Below are positions 1 through 10,400 of a stretch of 64,000 nt of DNA, piece after piece. Each line of letters begins with the position of its first letter. Position 1 is the first letter of the stretch. The notes below the pieces were generated by a model. That model was not told where the DNA came from. It made no database searches and saw only the letters and a list, made by a program, of their open reading frames with translations. The translations under genes were made by a program, and so were the position numbers. This DNA is from Ornithinibacillus scapharcae TW25 (GTDB taxonomy: Bacteria > Bacillota > Bacilli > Bacillales > Amphibacillaceae): assembly GCF_000190475.1 (NCBI RefSeq), contig NZ_AEWH01000071.1, forward strand, positions 62,001-126,000. The letters run 5' to 3'.

Positions 1-124
1 TTGCCGGTTTTGCATGTTTAATTCTTGTAAAGCGCTCCTCTTCTGCTGCTGCAACAATCTCACCGTTTCTTAGTAGAGTGACTGATGATTCATGATAAGC
101 ACTATTTATGCCAATAATATACAT
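1..124 (-). CDS. NodU/CmcH-family carbamoyltransferase, N-terminus only (cut by window edge)
   Basis: Only the first 41 codons are present; the gene runs off the left edge. The protein starts MYIIGINSAYHESSVTLL and continues to a segment reading AAAEEERFTRIKHAKPA. This is the signature N-terminus of the carbamoyltransferases NodU, CmcH and TobZ: a glycine-rich first strand, a His a few residues on, then the conserved EEERFxRxKH motif. These enzymes activate carbamoyl phosphate with ATP to carbamoyl-adenylate and move the carbamoyl group to a hydroxyl. A strong AGGAGG lies about 7 nt before the ATG, and only 22 nt separate the gene from the amidinohydrolase gene upstream, so it belongs to the same operon. 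With carA and carB at the head of that operon, carbamoylation of the peptide product is the natural inference. The catalytic and C-terminal domains cannot be checked here. Confidence 0.85.
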   Translation of the reverse strand, partial: MYIIGINSAYHESSVTLLRNGEIVAAAEEERFTRIKHAKPA

Positions 125-146
125 AAGTAATCCTCCTTTTATTAGA

Positions 147-950
147 TTAGATTGAAAGGATTAAGCAACGTACACTACCGCCGCTTTTTTTGAACTCGCT
201 CATATCCGTTTTAATCACTTTATATCCCCATTTAGTAAATTCCGCTTCCAATTCTTCAGTACAATTATCCATTAATATGTTGTTCCCAATTGGAATGTTA
301 TTGCATACAAAATATTCCTTTGCATCTTTTTCACTACACTCAATTCTGCGTTCGAAGTTATCTCTTAAAAATTTTAGACTCTCCTCGGTAAATGCATCCG
401 GATAGTATAGCAATGTATCCTTGTCAATATATGAAATGGCTAAGCCTAGATGGTATAAACTCTCATCTTTTAAATGCAGCTCGCCTTTAAGCTTTAATTC
501 TGGATAAGTTTCTTTTACATAATCTATTGCTTCAGGTGAAGAACGTGGACCATATCCAAAAATTATATCTTCATCAAAGTAAACGATGTCTCCAAGTCCT
601 TCGAAATACACCTCTTTAGGTACTTCATAAACAGGATAATCGTTTTCTTTCATCCATTTAATATAATGTTCCACTTCTCCTTGCCTTTCAGCATGTCGAA
701 AGTTTGTCGCTAAAAACTTTTTATTATGAACCATTCCAGCATCCCCTATAAATGTCATATCTGGAAGTCCTGGCGCTGGTTCAAGAATTTCAATTTCGAT
801 ATTTAAATCAGTAAGAATGTTATAAACGTAATCCCATTGCTTTTTAGCTTTCGCTTTATCTACTTTATTATTAATATCCATCCAAGGATTAATTGAATAT
901 TCAATATCAAAATAAGTTGGTGGACACATAAGAACTTTTTTTATAGTCAT
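147..950 (-). CDS. Amidinohydrolase/amidinotransferase-fold enzyme (DDAH-like)
   Basis: A 267-residue protein of the guanidine-modifying (arginine deiminase/DDAH/amidinotransferase) superfamily. Visible family marks are GLPDMTFIGDAG near residues 61-72, YFEGLGDIV with the conserved Glu117 and Asp121, His167 in SLYHLGL, and a C-terminal SGGSVRCLI with the putative nucleophile Cys262. The size fits the short dimethylarginine dimethylaminohydrolase branch better than the roughly 390-residue glycine amidinotransferases. Family members use the Cys to attack a guanidinium carbon, giving either citrulline-type hydrolysis or amidino transfer; which one applies cannot be told from sequence. The gene lies 51 nt after the last NRPS gene and just before the carbamoyltransferase, with GAGGAGAG ahead of the ATG, so it is probably a tailoring or precursor enzyme of the cluster. 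An unrelated arginine-catabolic role is possible but less likely given the position. Confidence 0.75.
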   Translation of the reverse strand: MTIKKVLMCPPTYFDIEYSINPWMDINNKVDKAKAKKQWDYVYNILTDLNIEIEILEPAPGLPDMTFIGDAGMVHNKKFLATNFRHAERQGEVEHYIKWMKENDYPVYEVPKEVYFEGLGDIVYFDEDIIFGYGPRSSPEAIDYVKETYPELKLKGELHLKDESLYHLGLAISYIDKDTLLYYPDAFTEESLKFLRDNFERRIECSEKDAKEYFVCNNIPIGNNILMDNCTEELEAEFTKWGYKVIKTDMSEFKKSGGSVRCLILSI

Positions 951-1001
951 GTTTAAATCTCTCCTCTATTAATTTAGTTATTTATTTAACTCAACATCCA
1001 T

Positions 1002-4000
1002 TTAATTTTCAATCTCTTCAAATAGCGAATCTAATTCCTCCCCCCCTAGCTCTAATTTCATTTCAACAATAAAATCTAGTATTGCTTGAATAGTCGGGTA
1101 CTCAAAAATAGCCTTTATCGGTAGTTCAATCTCAAATAGTTCTGATATCCTGGCCACTAATTGGGTAGCAGTTAATGAATGCCCCCCTAATTCAAAAAAA
1201 TTACTATTCAAACCAATATTATCTATAGGTAGATTTAAAGTTTCTGCCCAGCATTCTGCTACTACCACCTCCTCCTCTGTTACCGGTTTCTGAATCACTT
1301 TTTGTTGTCTAAAAATGTGTACAGCTGTTGGAAGGGAGTGACGGTCTACTTTTTTATTATTTAGTCTCGGCAGCTCTTCCATTTGAACAAAGATAGAAGG
1401 AACCATGTGCTCAGGAAGTTTAGACCTTAATTCTTCTATTATTTTCTTTTCCTCCCATTCCCCGTGAGGAACTACATAAGCAACAAGAGTATGATAGTTT
1501 TGGTTATCTCCTAAAGGTTGGACTATCGCCTCCTTCACTCCTGTTTGTAGATTTAATAGACTCTCAATCTCACCCAATTCTATTCTAAATCCTCTAACCT
1601 TAATCTGATGATCCAGTCTCCCTAAATGCTCTAGATTTCCATCATGTAATACCTTACCAATATCCCCCGTCTTATAGAGAATTTCTTCTTCTCTAAATGG
1701 ATGTGGGATAAATCGCTTTTCATTTAGATCATCTCGATTCAGATATCCGTTACTTACTCCTACACCACCAATATATATTTCTCCTATTACTCCCATAGGG
1801 ACTGGATTTAAGTCTGGATCTAAAATGAATACCTCTGTGTTAGGTACAGGCGTTCCTATTGGGACAGAGTCTTGCACACATTCAGGCGATGATACCCGAT
1901 ACCATGTCGTGGCAATTGTTGTTTCAGTTGGTCCATACACATTATAAAAGTTACGATCCAATGACCACCTTTTTGCAACCTTAATTGGACAACGCTCTCC
2001 TCCTGTACTAACGGTTTGTAAAGATGGGATATCTTCAGGTAGTATAGAATCTAATACAACGGGAGGTAAGTCAGCTAACGTAACATTCCAATCTCTAAAT
2101 CTCTTAACTAATGCTTTCGTGGATAGTTGCTCCTCTCTACTTACCACACATAAGGTTGCACCTGCCAATAATGCCATTAATATCTGCCATAGAGAAGCAT
2201 CAAAACTAATTGTTGCAAACTGGCCTACTTTCGTTTCCTGTGTAATATTAAATTCATCAATTGTAGCAGATATTAAATTCATGACACTACTGTGTTTCAC
2301 CATGACACCATTCGGAGTACCAGTTGTTCCAGAAGTATAAATAATGTACGCAATATCCTCTGGATAGCTTTTGTCTTTCGTCAAAAGTGAGTAATCTTCG
2401 CTGTCTTGTGATTGATCAGTACAAAGATAAGGTAAGTCAGACTTACTAAGCTTTTCTTCTAACGAAGTTTGCGTTACTATGGCTCCCACCGATGCATCCT
2501 TTAGAATAAAATCCCTACGATTTAATGGTAGTTCCGAATCTATAGGCACATAAGCAGCTCCGCATTTCAAGATTCCTAGAAAACCAAAAATCATTTCACT
2601 AGATCTCTCATGGTAAAGTGCTACCCGATCTCCTCTACGGATTCCCATCTTGTAAAGTTGATTTGCAATTTTATTCGCTCTTTTATTTACTTCATCGTAA
2701 GTGTAGCTTCGGTCCAAGAAACGAAGAGCGATGTGGTTAGGACTTGACCTCACCCAATTTTCAAAAGAATACTGGATACAGTCTTTTATGCTTCTAGGCT
2801 GACTTTCAGCTTTTTTTACGAGAAGGTCATGTTGCTGATCGACCAGTTGAATTCGTGAAATCTCCATGTTCGGATTTTCAATAACTTGTGAAATAATCTT
2901 TATATAATCAGAGAGCATCTGTTCAATGGACTGTTGTCTAAAAAGATCCGTGTTGTACTCCATTACCATTTCAAAACCTCTCTTACTCTGCCCGATAATC
3001 AATGTTAAATCAACTTTCGAAGTCCTCCACTCAATTTCAAACTCTTCTACGGACAGTCCACCATAGTTGCCATTCTTCCCTTGTTCATCATTTTGCAATG
3101 TAAAGGCAACCTGGTAAATTGGATTATAGCTCAAGCTACGTTCTGGGTTTAATTCCTGTACAATTCTCTCAAACGAAATATCTTGATTTTCAAGAGCACC
3201 AAGAATTTGATTATTCACTTGTTGCAAAAGACTTTTAAAATTTCGGTCTCCTTTAACCGTGGATGGAATTACTAAAGTATTTACAAAGAGTCCTAAAATC
3301 CCTTCTAACTCCTGAATGTTTCGATTAGCTATAGGAGTACCAACTAGAATTTTGTCTTGGTAAGTATATCGATATAGCAAAATGTTGAAAAAAGTAAGAA
3401 ATATGGTGTAAGGAGTTACTTTTGCTTCCTCGCATATTTCTTTAATAAGAACAGCATGTTTTTCTGGTAATTTCATCCTGATTAATGAACCATTGTATGA
3501 TTGCATAGAAGGACGAGGCTTGTCCAAAGGTAGCTCCAGTAAGGAAGGTGCACCACTTAATTGTTCTTTCCAGTACTGAAGTTGTTGATTTATCTGTTCC
3601 TCTGTATACCTATTTTGTTGCCAATTTACATAGTCTGCATATTGATATACTGGCTGTTCCAATTGTATTGGCATGTTTGAGATAATTTGATGATAAATAG
3701 CAAACAACTCATCCATCATTATTCGTAAGGACCAACCATCTGATATAATATGGTGCTGTACAATTAACAATACATGTTCATTAGGATTCGATTTTACTAG
3801 ATGGACCCTAATTAAAGGCCCTGTTTCTAGTTTAAAAGGCTCCATTGACTTCTCTGTAAGGTAATTCATAATATCTTGTTCACTTCTGTTTTCATCAAAG
3901 TCCAGTATATTGATAGTACATTTTAAATCTTTTAATACTACTTGAACTGGGTCAATGTTCTTACTCTCCCTGAAAACAGTTCGAAGAGAGTCATGTCGTT

Positions 4001-7000
4001 TATTGACCTCTTGTATGCTTTCAGTGAAAGCCCTATAGTCCAAGTCACCAATTATCTTTAGACTAATAGGCATGTTGTAGTATGCACTGTCACTTTCCAT
4101 CCGATATAAGAACCACATTCTTTTCTGTGCATCTGAAAGAGGAATCCCCTTCTCTTTTTCTGCTTCAGAAATGTTCGAAAGAGCGAAATGAGTCGATACC
4201 GCTTCTAATTGTAATAAATGTGTCGATAGCTCCCGAATGCTTGGCTTTTCGAAAAATTCCTTGATTGACAGTTCTACTTTGAACTCTTTTCTAATCATGG
4301 AAACTAACCTTGTCGCCAACAGAGAATGGCCCCCTAATTTAAAAAATGAATCATCGATGCTCGGAACCGGGCGTTCCAATATTTTTTCCCATACGTCTTT
4401 CATTTTTTCTTCCAAGCGATTCATGGGTTGTATTTCTATTTCATTCCAATTACTGACTTGGATTTCAGGTAATGCTTTTCTGTCAATTTTTCCATGTGCA
4501 TGCCTTGGTAAAGTGTCCATTTTAACTAAATAGGCAGGCACCAAGTTTGGAGGTAACTTTTGTTTCAAATATGTCTGAAGATCCTTGTCCAATACCTCTT
4601 TTTTACTTACATAGTATGCTACCAATTGTTCTTCATTTCGAACCTTCGTTACCGTAACGATAGCCTCGGTTATACTAGGGTGTGAGAGTAATTGACTTTG
4701 AATTTCTTCTGGTTCGACCCGTATTCCCCTGATTTTCACTTGTCCATCCAACCGGCCTAAAAATTGAATTTCGCCAGTGTACAGAATTTTTCCTATATCA
4801 CCTGTTTTATACATGCGTGAGTCTGTGATAAATGGGTCTTCCATAAATCTTTCAGCCGTTAATTCTTCCCTATTTAGGTATCCTCTAGCAACCTGCTCAC
4901 CAGCTATATAGATATGTCCCGGTATACCGGAAGGGACAGGTCTTAATTTATCGTCTAGGATGTAGATTCTATTATTGGATAAAGATGATCCTATTGGTGT
5001 TGTGCTGAACTGATTGGACAATCCTTTCTTAGTTACTTCGTATACAGCAACACCAATAGTAGTTTCTGAAGGCCCATAATGGTTAAATAATTTGCAACTA
5101 GCTGGGATGTTTCGGTAAATCTCTTTAATCCAACTCCATTCAGATGCCTCACCACCCAGTATCAAACCTTTACGAGGAAATAATTTCGTTCCTGATTCAC
5201 TACTTAACGCCTTTAGATGTGAAGGAGTTATCTTATACCAATCTATCGCTTTCCCTTGAACAATTTCCTCAACCTTTGCCGGATCAATTGCATCCTCCTT
5301 CAGTAAGAAGAACAGTGTCCCTCCTGATAAAAGAGAAGTGTAGATTGTTGTGAGACAAAAATCGTATGCCAGGGATTGAAGGAGTAAGTACCGATCTTTT
5401 GGCTTATTACCGAGTTTCGTTTGTATCGCATAAATGTAGTTGGATAGATTTCTATGTTCAACAAGAACTCCTTTTGGTATCCCAGTCGATCCGGAGGTAT
5501 AAATACCATACGCAAGTTGTGAACTATCGCAATCCACATTCAAGTTATCTTCTCTTTCATCTAGTAAAAAATCATCTAATTGATCAATATAGAGAATAGG
5601 AACCTCATATCCCTCATAACTCGTTTTGTATTCCGAGTGCGTAATGATTGCCTTAAGTTTTGAATCTTGTGTAATAATTTCGATTCTTTCTTTTGGACTT
5701 TCAACATCTAGCGGTAGGTAAGCTCCCCCTGCTTTTAGTACGCCTAACATTGCTATAATCGCTTTAGCACATGGTTGGAGCTGAATTCCAATAAAATCCT
5801 CTTTGCCAATTCCTTGCTTTTGTAACCACCGTGCAATTTGATTGGCTCGATTATTTGTTTGTAAGTATGTATACGACCTTTCATGATCACTCAATGCAAT
5901 TGAATTCGGTGTATTAAGAACCTGGCCTTCAAACTGTACATGTATAGGTTCAGTAGGAAAAGGCTTGCACCCCGATTGATTATACAAATAAGCGGATTCC
6001 GACCTCTCCTTTGAAGTAAGTAGGTTTAAATCATAGATTCTTTGATGTGGGCTTTGAACAATCTCATCTGCAACTTGCAATAGTCTTTGAACAAAAGATT
6101 GCACCTCGTACTCAGATAGAATGCTCGTCCGATAAAGAACTCTTCCTATCATTTCTTCCCCTTCTATAATGGATAGAGTTAACGGAAATCTCGCTACTTC
6201 TGTTGGAATTAACTCATACTCCACTTTTATACCTGGAAGACTGAACTGAGTAGGTGGCTCTTGCATCACAAATAATAGTTGATAAAAAGGATTTGCCCTT
6301 ACATCACGATTAGGATTCAATACTTCAACGACTTTTTCAAACGGTACATCTTGATTCTCAAGTGCTTGTATGGTTGTTTCATGTACTTGTTGCAAATATT
6401 CTATAACAGAAAGGTTTTGTTCAGCTTTTGTACGGATGACAACTGTATTAATAAAAGGGCCTATTACGTTACGAGTCTCCCTTATATTTCGGCCCGCAAT
6501 AGGCGTTCCTACCGCGAGGTCAGTTTCCTGAGTATATTTACTGATGACTATCTTATATATCGCCAGCCATACGCTATATAAGGAAACCTTTTGTTCTTCA
6601 GCTAGTTTTCTCAATTTATCAGTTAGAATATTGGGAATTTTAAAGTTATACTCACTACCTACTCCTGTACCTTCCTGAGTTATTCCACCTATAGAAAGCA
6701 TCGGTAAATCTCCCTCAAGCTTCTCCTTCCAATATTCTAGTCCCTTTTCCAAATTCTCACTTGTAAGTAACTTTTCTTGCCATAAGGCATAGTCATGGTA
6801 CTGAATGGTTAATTCTTCTTGAGATTGTTCTGGATTAATCTCCCCATTCTGGCTATACATGTTATAAAATCTTTCTAACTCTGACAGCAGTATGGATGCA
6901 GACCAACCGTCTGATAAAATATGGTGCCTAGAAAAAAGCACTGAATAACTACTCTCTGATAGTTCTATAATGGACATACGGATAAGATTTTCTTGTTCTA

Positions 7001-7469
7001 ATCGATATGGATAGTTAGCCTCTTTGCGACAGTACTCTGAAAGTATTTCCTGTTGTTCTTCTCCACTTATCCCTCTTAAGCTAAGGAACTGTATTGTCGG
7101 TTCAGATTTTGTAATGACCTGTTCAATTGAATCTTCCGTTTGCTTAACACGCATTCTAAGAATTTGGTGCCTATTTACAATCTGTTCAAAGCTTTTCTTC
7201 AGAGCTTCAATATTCACCTTTCCCGATAAATTAATCTTAATTAGGTGCTCATTATATATTGGCAACTCTGGGTTTAATTGACTCATAAACCAAATCTGTT
7301 TTTGAATGGATGATAAAGGATAACTACCTCTTTCTTCATGCCGAGGTATAACGTGTCTTCCCCCATTAGAAAGATAATGATTTTCCCTTTTGTTTTTCAA
7401 CTTTTTTAATACCATATCTCTTTGTTCGGGCGTCAAGGATTCCAAGCGCTTTCTTAAATCGCTCACCAT
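1002..7469 (-). CDS. Two-module nonribosomal peptide synthetase, C-A-PCP-C-A-PCP
   Basis: A 2155-residue cytoplasmic megaenzyme. Module 1: condensation domain (about 48-480, active site HHILSDG at 182-188), adenylation domain (about 505-1000, YTSGSTGIPKG and HGKIDR) and carrier domain with phosphopantetheine Ser1049. Module 2: condensation domain (about 1109-1540, HHIISDG), adenylation domain (about 1570-2060) and carrier Ser2098. The binding-pocket residues of the first A domain, read by eye, are approximately D-F-T-K-I-G-H-I-G, closest to the published aspartate pattern DLTKVGHIGK. Those of the second, approximately D-A-W-D-S-G-V-I-A, match nothing I know; this domain also has TPNG in place of TPKG in core A3 and NNKKVDR in A10. 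There is no terminal thioesterase, reductase or epimerase. The gene follows the preceding synthetase by 26 nt with its own AGGGGG ribosome site, so it most likely provides the last two extension steps. Confidence 0.93.
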   Translation of the reverse strand: MVSDLRKRLESLTPEQRDMVLKKLKNKRENHYLSNGGRHVIPRHEERGSYPLSSIQKQIWFMSQLNPELPIYNEHLIKINLSGKVNIEALKKSFEQIVNRHQILRMRVKQTEDSIEQVITKSEPTIQFLSLRGISGEEQQEILSEYCRKEANYPYRLEQENLIRMSIIELSESSYSVLFSRHHILSDGWSASILLSELERFYNMYSQNGEINPEQSQEELTIQYHDYALWQEKLLTSENLEKGLEYWKEKLEGDLPMLSIGGITQEGTGVGSEYNFKIPNILTDKLRKLAEEQKVSLYSVWLAIYKIVISKYTQETDLAVGTPIAGRNIRETRNVIGPFINTVVIRTKAEQNLSVIEYLQQVHETTIQALENQDVPFEKVVEVLNPNRDVRANPFYQLLFVMQEPPTQFSLPGIKVEYELIPTEVARFPLTLSIIEGEEMIGRVLYRTSILSEYEVQSFVQRLLQVADEIVQSPHQRIYDLNLLTSKERSESAYLYNQSGCKPFPTEPIHVQFEGQVLNTPNSIALSDHERSYTYLQTNNRANQIARWLQKQGIGKEDFIGIQLQPCAKAIIAMLGVLKAGGAYLPLDVESPKERIEIITQDSKLKAIITHSEYKTSYEGYEVPILYIDQLDDFLLDEREDNLNVDCDSSQLAYGIYTSGSTGIPKGVLVEHRNLSNYIYAIQTKLGNKPKDRYLLLQSLAYDFCLTTIYTSLLSGGTLFFLLKEDAIDPAKVEEIVQGKAIDWYKITPSHLKALSSESGTKLFPRKGLILGGEASEWSWIKEIYRNIPASCKLFNHYGPSETTIGVAVYEVTKKGLSNQFSTTPIGSSLSNNRIYILDDKLRPVPSGIPGHIYIAGEQVARGYLNREELTAERFMEDPFITDSRMYKTGDIGKILYTGEIQFLGRLDGQVKIRGIRVEPEEIQSQLLSHPSITEAIVTVTKVRNEEQLVAYYVSKKEVLDKDLQTYLKQKLPPNLVPAYLVKMDTLPRHAHGKIDRKALPEIQVSNWNEIEIQPMNRLEEKMKDVWEKILERPVPSIDDSFFKLGGHSLLATRLVSMIRKEFKVELSIKEFFEKPSIRELSTHLLQLEAVSTHFALSNISEAEKEKGIPLSDAQKRMWFLYRMESDSAYYNMPISLKIIGDLDYRAFTESIQEVNKRHDSLRTVFRESKNIDPVQVVLKDLKCTINILDFDENRSEQDIMNYLTEKSMEPFKLETGPLIRVHLVKSNPNEHVLLIVQHHIISDGWSLRIMMDELFAIYHQIISNMPIQLEQPVYQYADYVNWQQNRYTEEQINQQLQYWKEQLSGAPSLLELPLDKPRPSMQSYNGSLIRMKLPEKHAVLIKEICEEAKVTPYTIFLTFFNILLYRYTYQDKILVGTPIANRNIQELEGILGLFVNTLVIPSTVKGDRNFKSLLQQVNNQILGALENQDISFERIVQELNPERSLSYNPIYQVAFTLQNDEQGKNGNYGGLSVEEFEIEWRTSKVDLTLIIGQSKRGFEMVMEYNTDLFRQQSIEQMLSDYIKIISQVIENPNMEISRIQLVDQQHDLLVKKAESQPRSIKDCIQYSFENWVRSSPNHIALRFLDRSYTYDEVNKRANKIANQLYKMGIRRGDRVALYHERSSEMIFGFLGILKCGAAYVPIDSELPLNRRDFILKDASVGAIVTQTSLEEKLSKSDLPYLCTDQSQDSEDYSLLTKDKSYPEDIAYIIYTSGTTGTPNGVMVKHSSVMNLISATIDEFNITQETKVGQFATISFDASLWQILMALLAGATLCVVSREEQLSTKALVKRFRDWNVTLADLPPVVLDSILPEDIPSLQTVSTGGERCPIKVAKRWSLDRNFYNVYGPTETTIATTWYRVSSPECVQDSVPIGTPVPNTEVFILDPDLNPVPMGVIGEIYIGGVGVSNGYLNRDDLNEKRFIPHPFREEEILYKTGDIGKVLHDGNLEHLGRLDHQIKVRGFRIELGEIESLLNLQTGVKEAIVQPLGDNQNYHTLVAYVVPHGEWEEKKIIEELRSKLPEHMVPSIFVQMEELPRLNNKKVDRHSLPTAVHIFRQQKVIQKPVTEEEVVVAECWAETLNLPIDNIGLNSNFFELGGHSLTATQLVARISELFEIELPIKAIFEYPTIQAILDFIVEMKLELGGEELDSLFEEIEN

Positions 7470-7495
7470 ACTTCCCCCTCTCTCGACACTTTACT

Positions 7496-10400
7496 TTATT
7501 CTAAATCCATTTCTTTTAATATGGATTCAAGTAGATCTTCATCAGCAGATTCTATTTGAAGCTTTTCTACCTCGTTAGCAATATCGGTTAAGCTTGGGTT
7601 CTGATATAACGAGCGTAGTGGATAGGATATTTGGAATTCTCTATTGAGTTCATGTACAAACTGCGTAGCTGATAACGAGTTCCCACCAAGCTCAAAAAAT
7701 GTTTTACTTAACTCAGCATCATTGATATTAATCTTTAATACATCTGCTGCAAGTTGTATAATCATTCTGTCTACGAAAGTTACTTCCATTAGACTGTTCA
7801 CTTTAGCCGAATCTTCTATCCTATATGTGCTAACAAGTTCTTTACGGTCTACCTTACCACTTGCATTCATAGGAAAATCATTTACCTCGATAAAGTAAGA
7901 AGGAATCATATAGCTCGGAAGTTCAGATTCTAACGCTTTTTTTAATGTATCACTTGCAAGTCGAAAGCCCTTCTCCAATTGAATAAAGGCAATTAGAGTA
8001 TCCTGCTCTGGGTGTACGACAACTATTGCTCTGGTTACCGTATCCCTATTTTCTATAAAGCGTTCGATCTCATTTAGTTCAACTCTATATCCCCTAATCT
8101 TTACCTGATTATCCTTCCTTTCCATAAAATGCAGATGCCCATCTGGTAGAAGCTTCACTATATCCCCTGTTTGGTATACACGGTCAACAAATCCGTATAT
8201 GTTGATATAAGTAAAGCGCTCAGAATTTAGATCTTGATTTGCTCGGTAGCCTTTTGCAACACCAGCTCCCCCAATATAGAGTTCCCCTGGCATACCTATA
8301 GGAACCGGTCTTTTATACTTATCCAAAACATACAGATTAGTATTTTTTATTGGCTTCCCGATTGGGACGATAGGCTCATCAACATCCAATATATGTTCTT
8401 CGATTCTATATATGGTGGACCATATTGTTGTTTCTGTAGGTCCGTACATATTCCATAACTTTGCAGAAGTATTCCTGGTTAATGTCTTAACCATGGATGT
8501 AGGAAGAGCTTCTCCACCGATGAGTATATGATTTACCGAGGACAATGTATTTAATAATTCATCCCTAGTAACGAGCATACGCATGAGTGTCGGTGTACTC
8601 TGAAAGATTGTAACTTTGTTGTTATGAATCAATTCACTTAATGATTCTTCCATTACCGTTTCTTCATACTGTTTACGTAGATCGTTTAAGGAATTCAATC
8701 CATCCATTACAATTGGTTGTTCAATTCCAAAATCAATAAGACAAGCGATCTCATTAACTCCTAATGAGGAAAGTTTTTCAACCTTTGGAATTAGGTCTTT
8801 TGGTGTTCCAAACAAACCACTAGTCTGGAAATACCTTTCAAAAGCTACATCAGCTATTTGTTCTATTTCATCCTTCTCTAGAGAACTTAAATTGCGTCCC
8901 GAATACCCCATTTCACTTGCAACATTCTGAAGCAAGCCAAAGGAAGACTTTAGATATGATTTGAAGGGTAGTTCTACTAATGATTTTACTTTTTCTAGAT
9001 TCTCGCCCACAAATGTATGTAGCATAAGAGTTACCATACCGGTATCGGGGTCATATCCATTTTTCTCTAGGGATTGACGATATACTTTGATTTTTTCCTC
9101 TAACTCGTCTGGACTTTGGCCAAGTAGGTGTGTCAATATATTTGCTCCAATTTCTCCTGCCTTCTCAAAACTTTCCGGGTTTCCACTAGTTGTAATCCAC
9201 AAGGGAAGCCCAGATTGGACTGGTTTCGGAAAAATTTCCACCATCTCTTCTTTATCGTTCACACCATTAAAGGCAACTCTTTCTCCTCTCCATAGTTTGA
9301 GAACTTTAGCGATTGATTCATACATCACCTGATGTTTCCGCTCGTAATTTTGCGGTTCCAATACAAAATCACGAGGGTGCCAGCCTGGTGCGAATGATAA
9401 CCCAACCCTGCCGTTAGATAGGTGATCGACTATAGACCATTCTTCTGCTACCTTTATCGGATTATGTAATGGAAGAACGACACTACCAGCACGTACTTTA
9501 ATATTGTTTGTGACTGCAGCAATTGCTGAGCTTAAAACGGATGGAGATGGATACAGTCCACCAAAAGGATGAAAGTGGCGTTCCGGTGTCCAAACCGCTT
9601 CAAAACCGTTCTCATCCGCAAATTTTACACCTTTCATTACGAGATCGTATTTGTTTTGGACAATACTTTCATCATCACTAGCGAAATAATAGAGACTAAA
9701 ATCTACTGCTGAAGCTTGACTCTGGTTTCCAATTATTTGTGATTCTGTTGCAATGACAACTTTTGCACCATGGGTCAGTGGCCATAATAGCTCTAGTAAG
9801 GAGATATCAAAGGTAATATTGGTGACTGAGAGTACCGCATCTTCTTCACAGCAATCAATCTTTTCATCCATCGCATCTAGAAAATTCGCAAGGTTATTAT
9901 GTGTAACTTCCACGCCTTTAGGAGCTCCGGTTGATCCTGAGGTATAGATAACATAAGCCACATTTGTACCTTCTATATTATTTTCTAATGAAATAGAACT
10001 ACCTTGCATTGATTCTGTAAGACAGTATACAGGTATATCAAGGTGTAAAAATTCATTCATATAATGATTTTCTGTTATAACTATTTCCGGTCTTGAGTTT
10101 TCGATGATGAACTGTTTTCTCTTAGCAGGCCACTGAGGATGTATCGGGAGGTATGCACCACCTGCTTTAAAAATCCCAATAATTGAAACCAACATTTCAA
10201 CGGATCGATCATGACAAACACTCACAAGAGGAGAATTAGATTTGGTATGATTCATAATATGTTGTGCAACGCGATCCGACCATTCGTCCAATTCTGAATA
10301 CGTCAGTTTCTTGTTCCTACATACTACCGCTATTTGATTTTTGTGTTTGGATACAGTTTTTAAAAATCTATCAACCCAATTTCTCGGTTGCTCGAACTTC

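Noticed and set aside
2119-2340. Plus-strand open frames inside the NRPS, CPSase and ATP synthase genes
   Set aside because: They lie opposite strong coding sequence, lack ribosome sites and encode no recognisable protein; shadows of the real genes.
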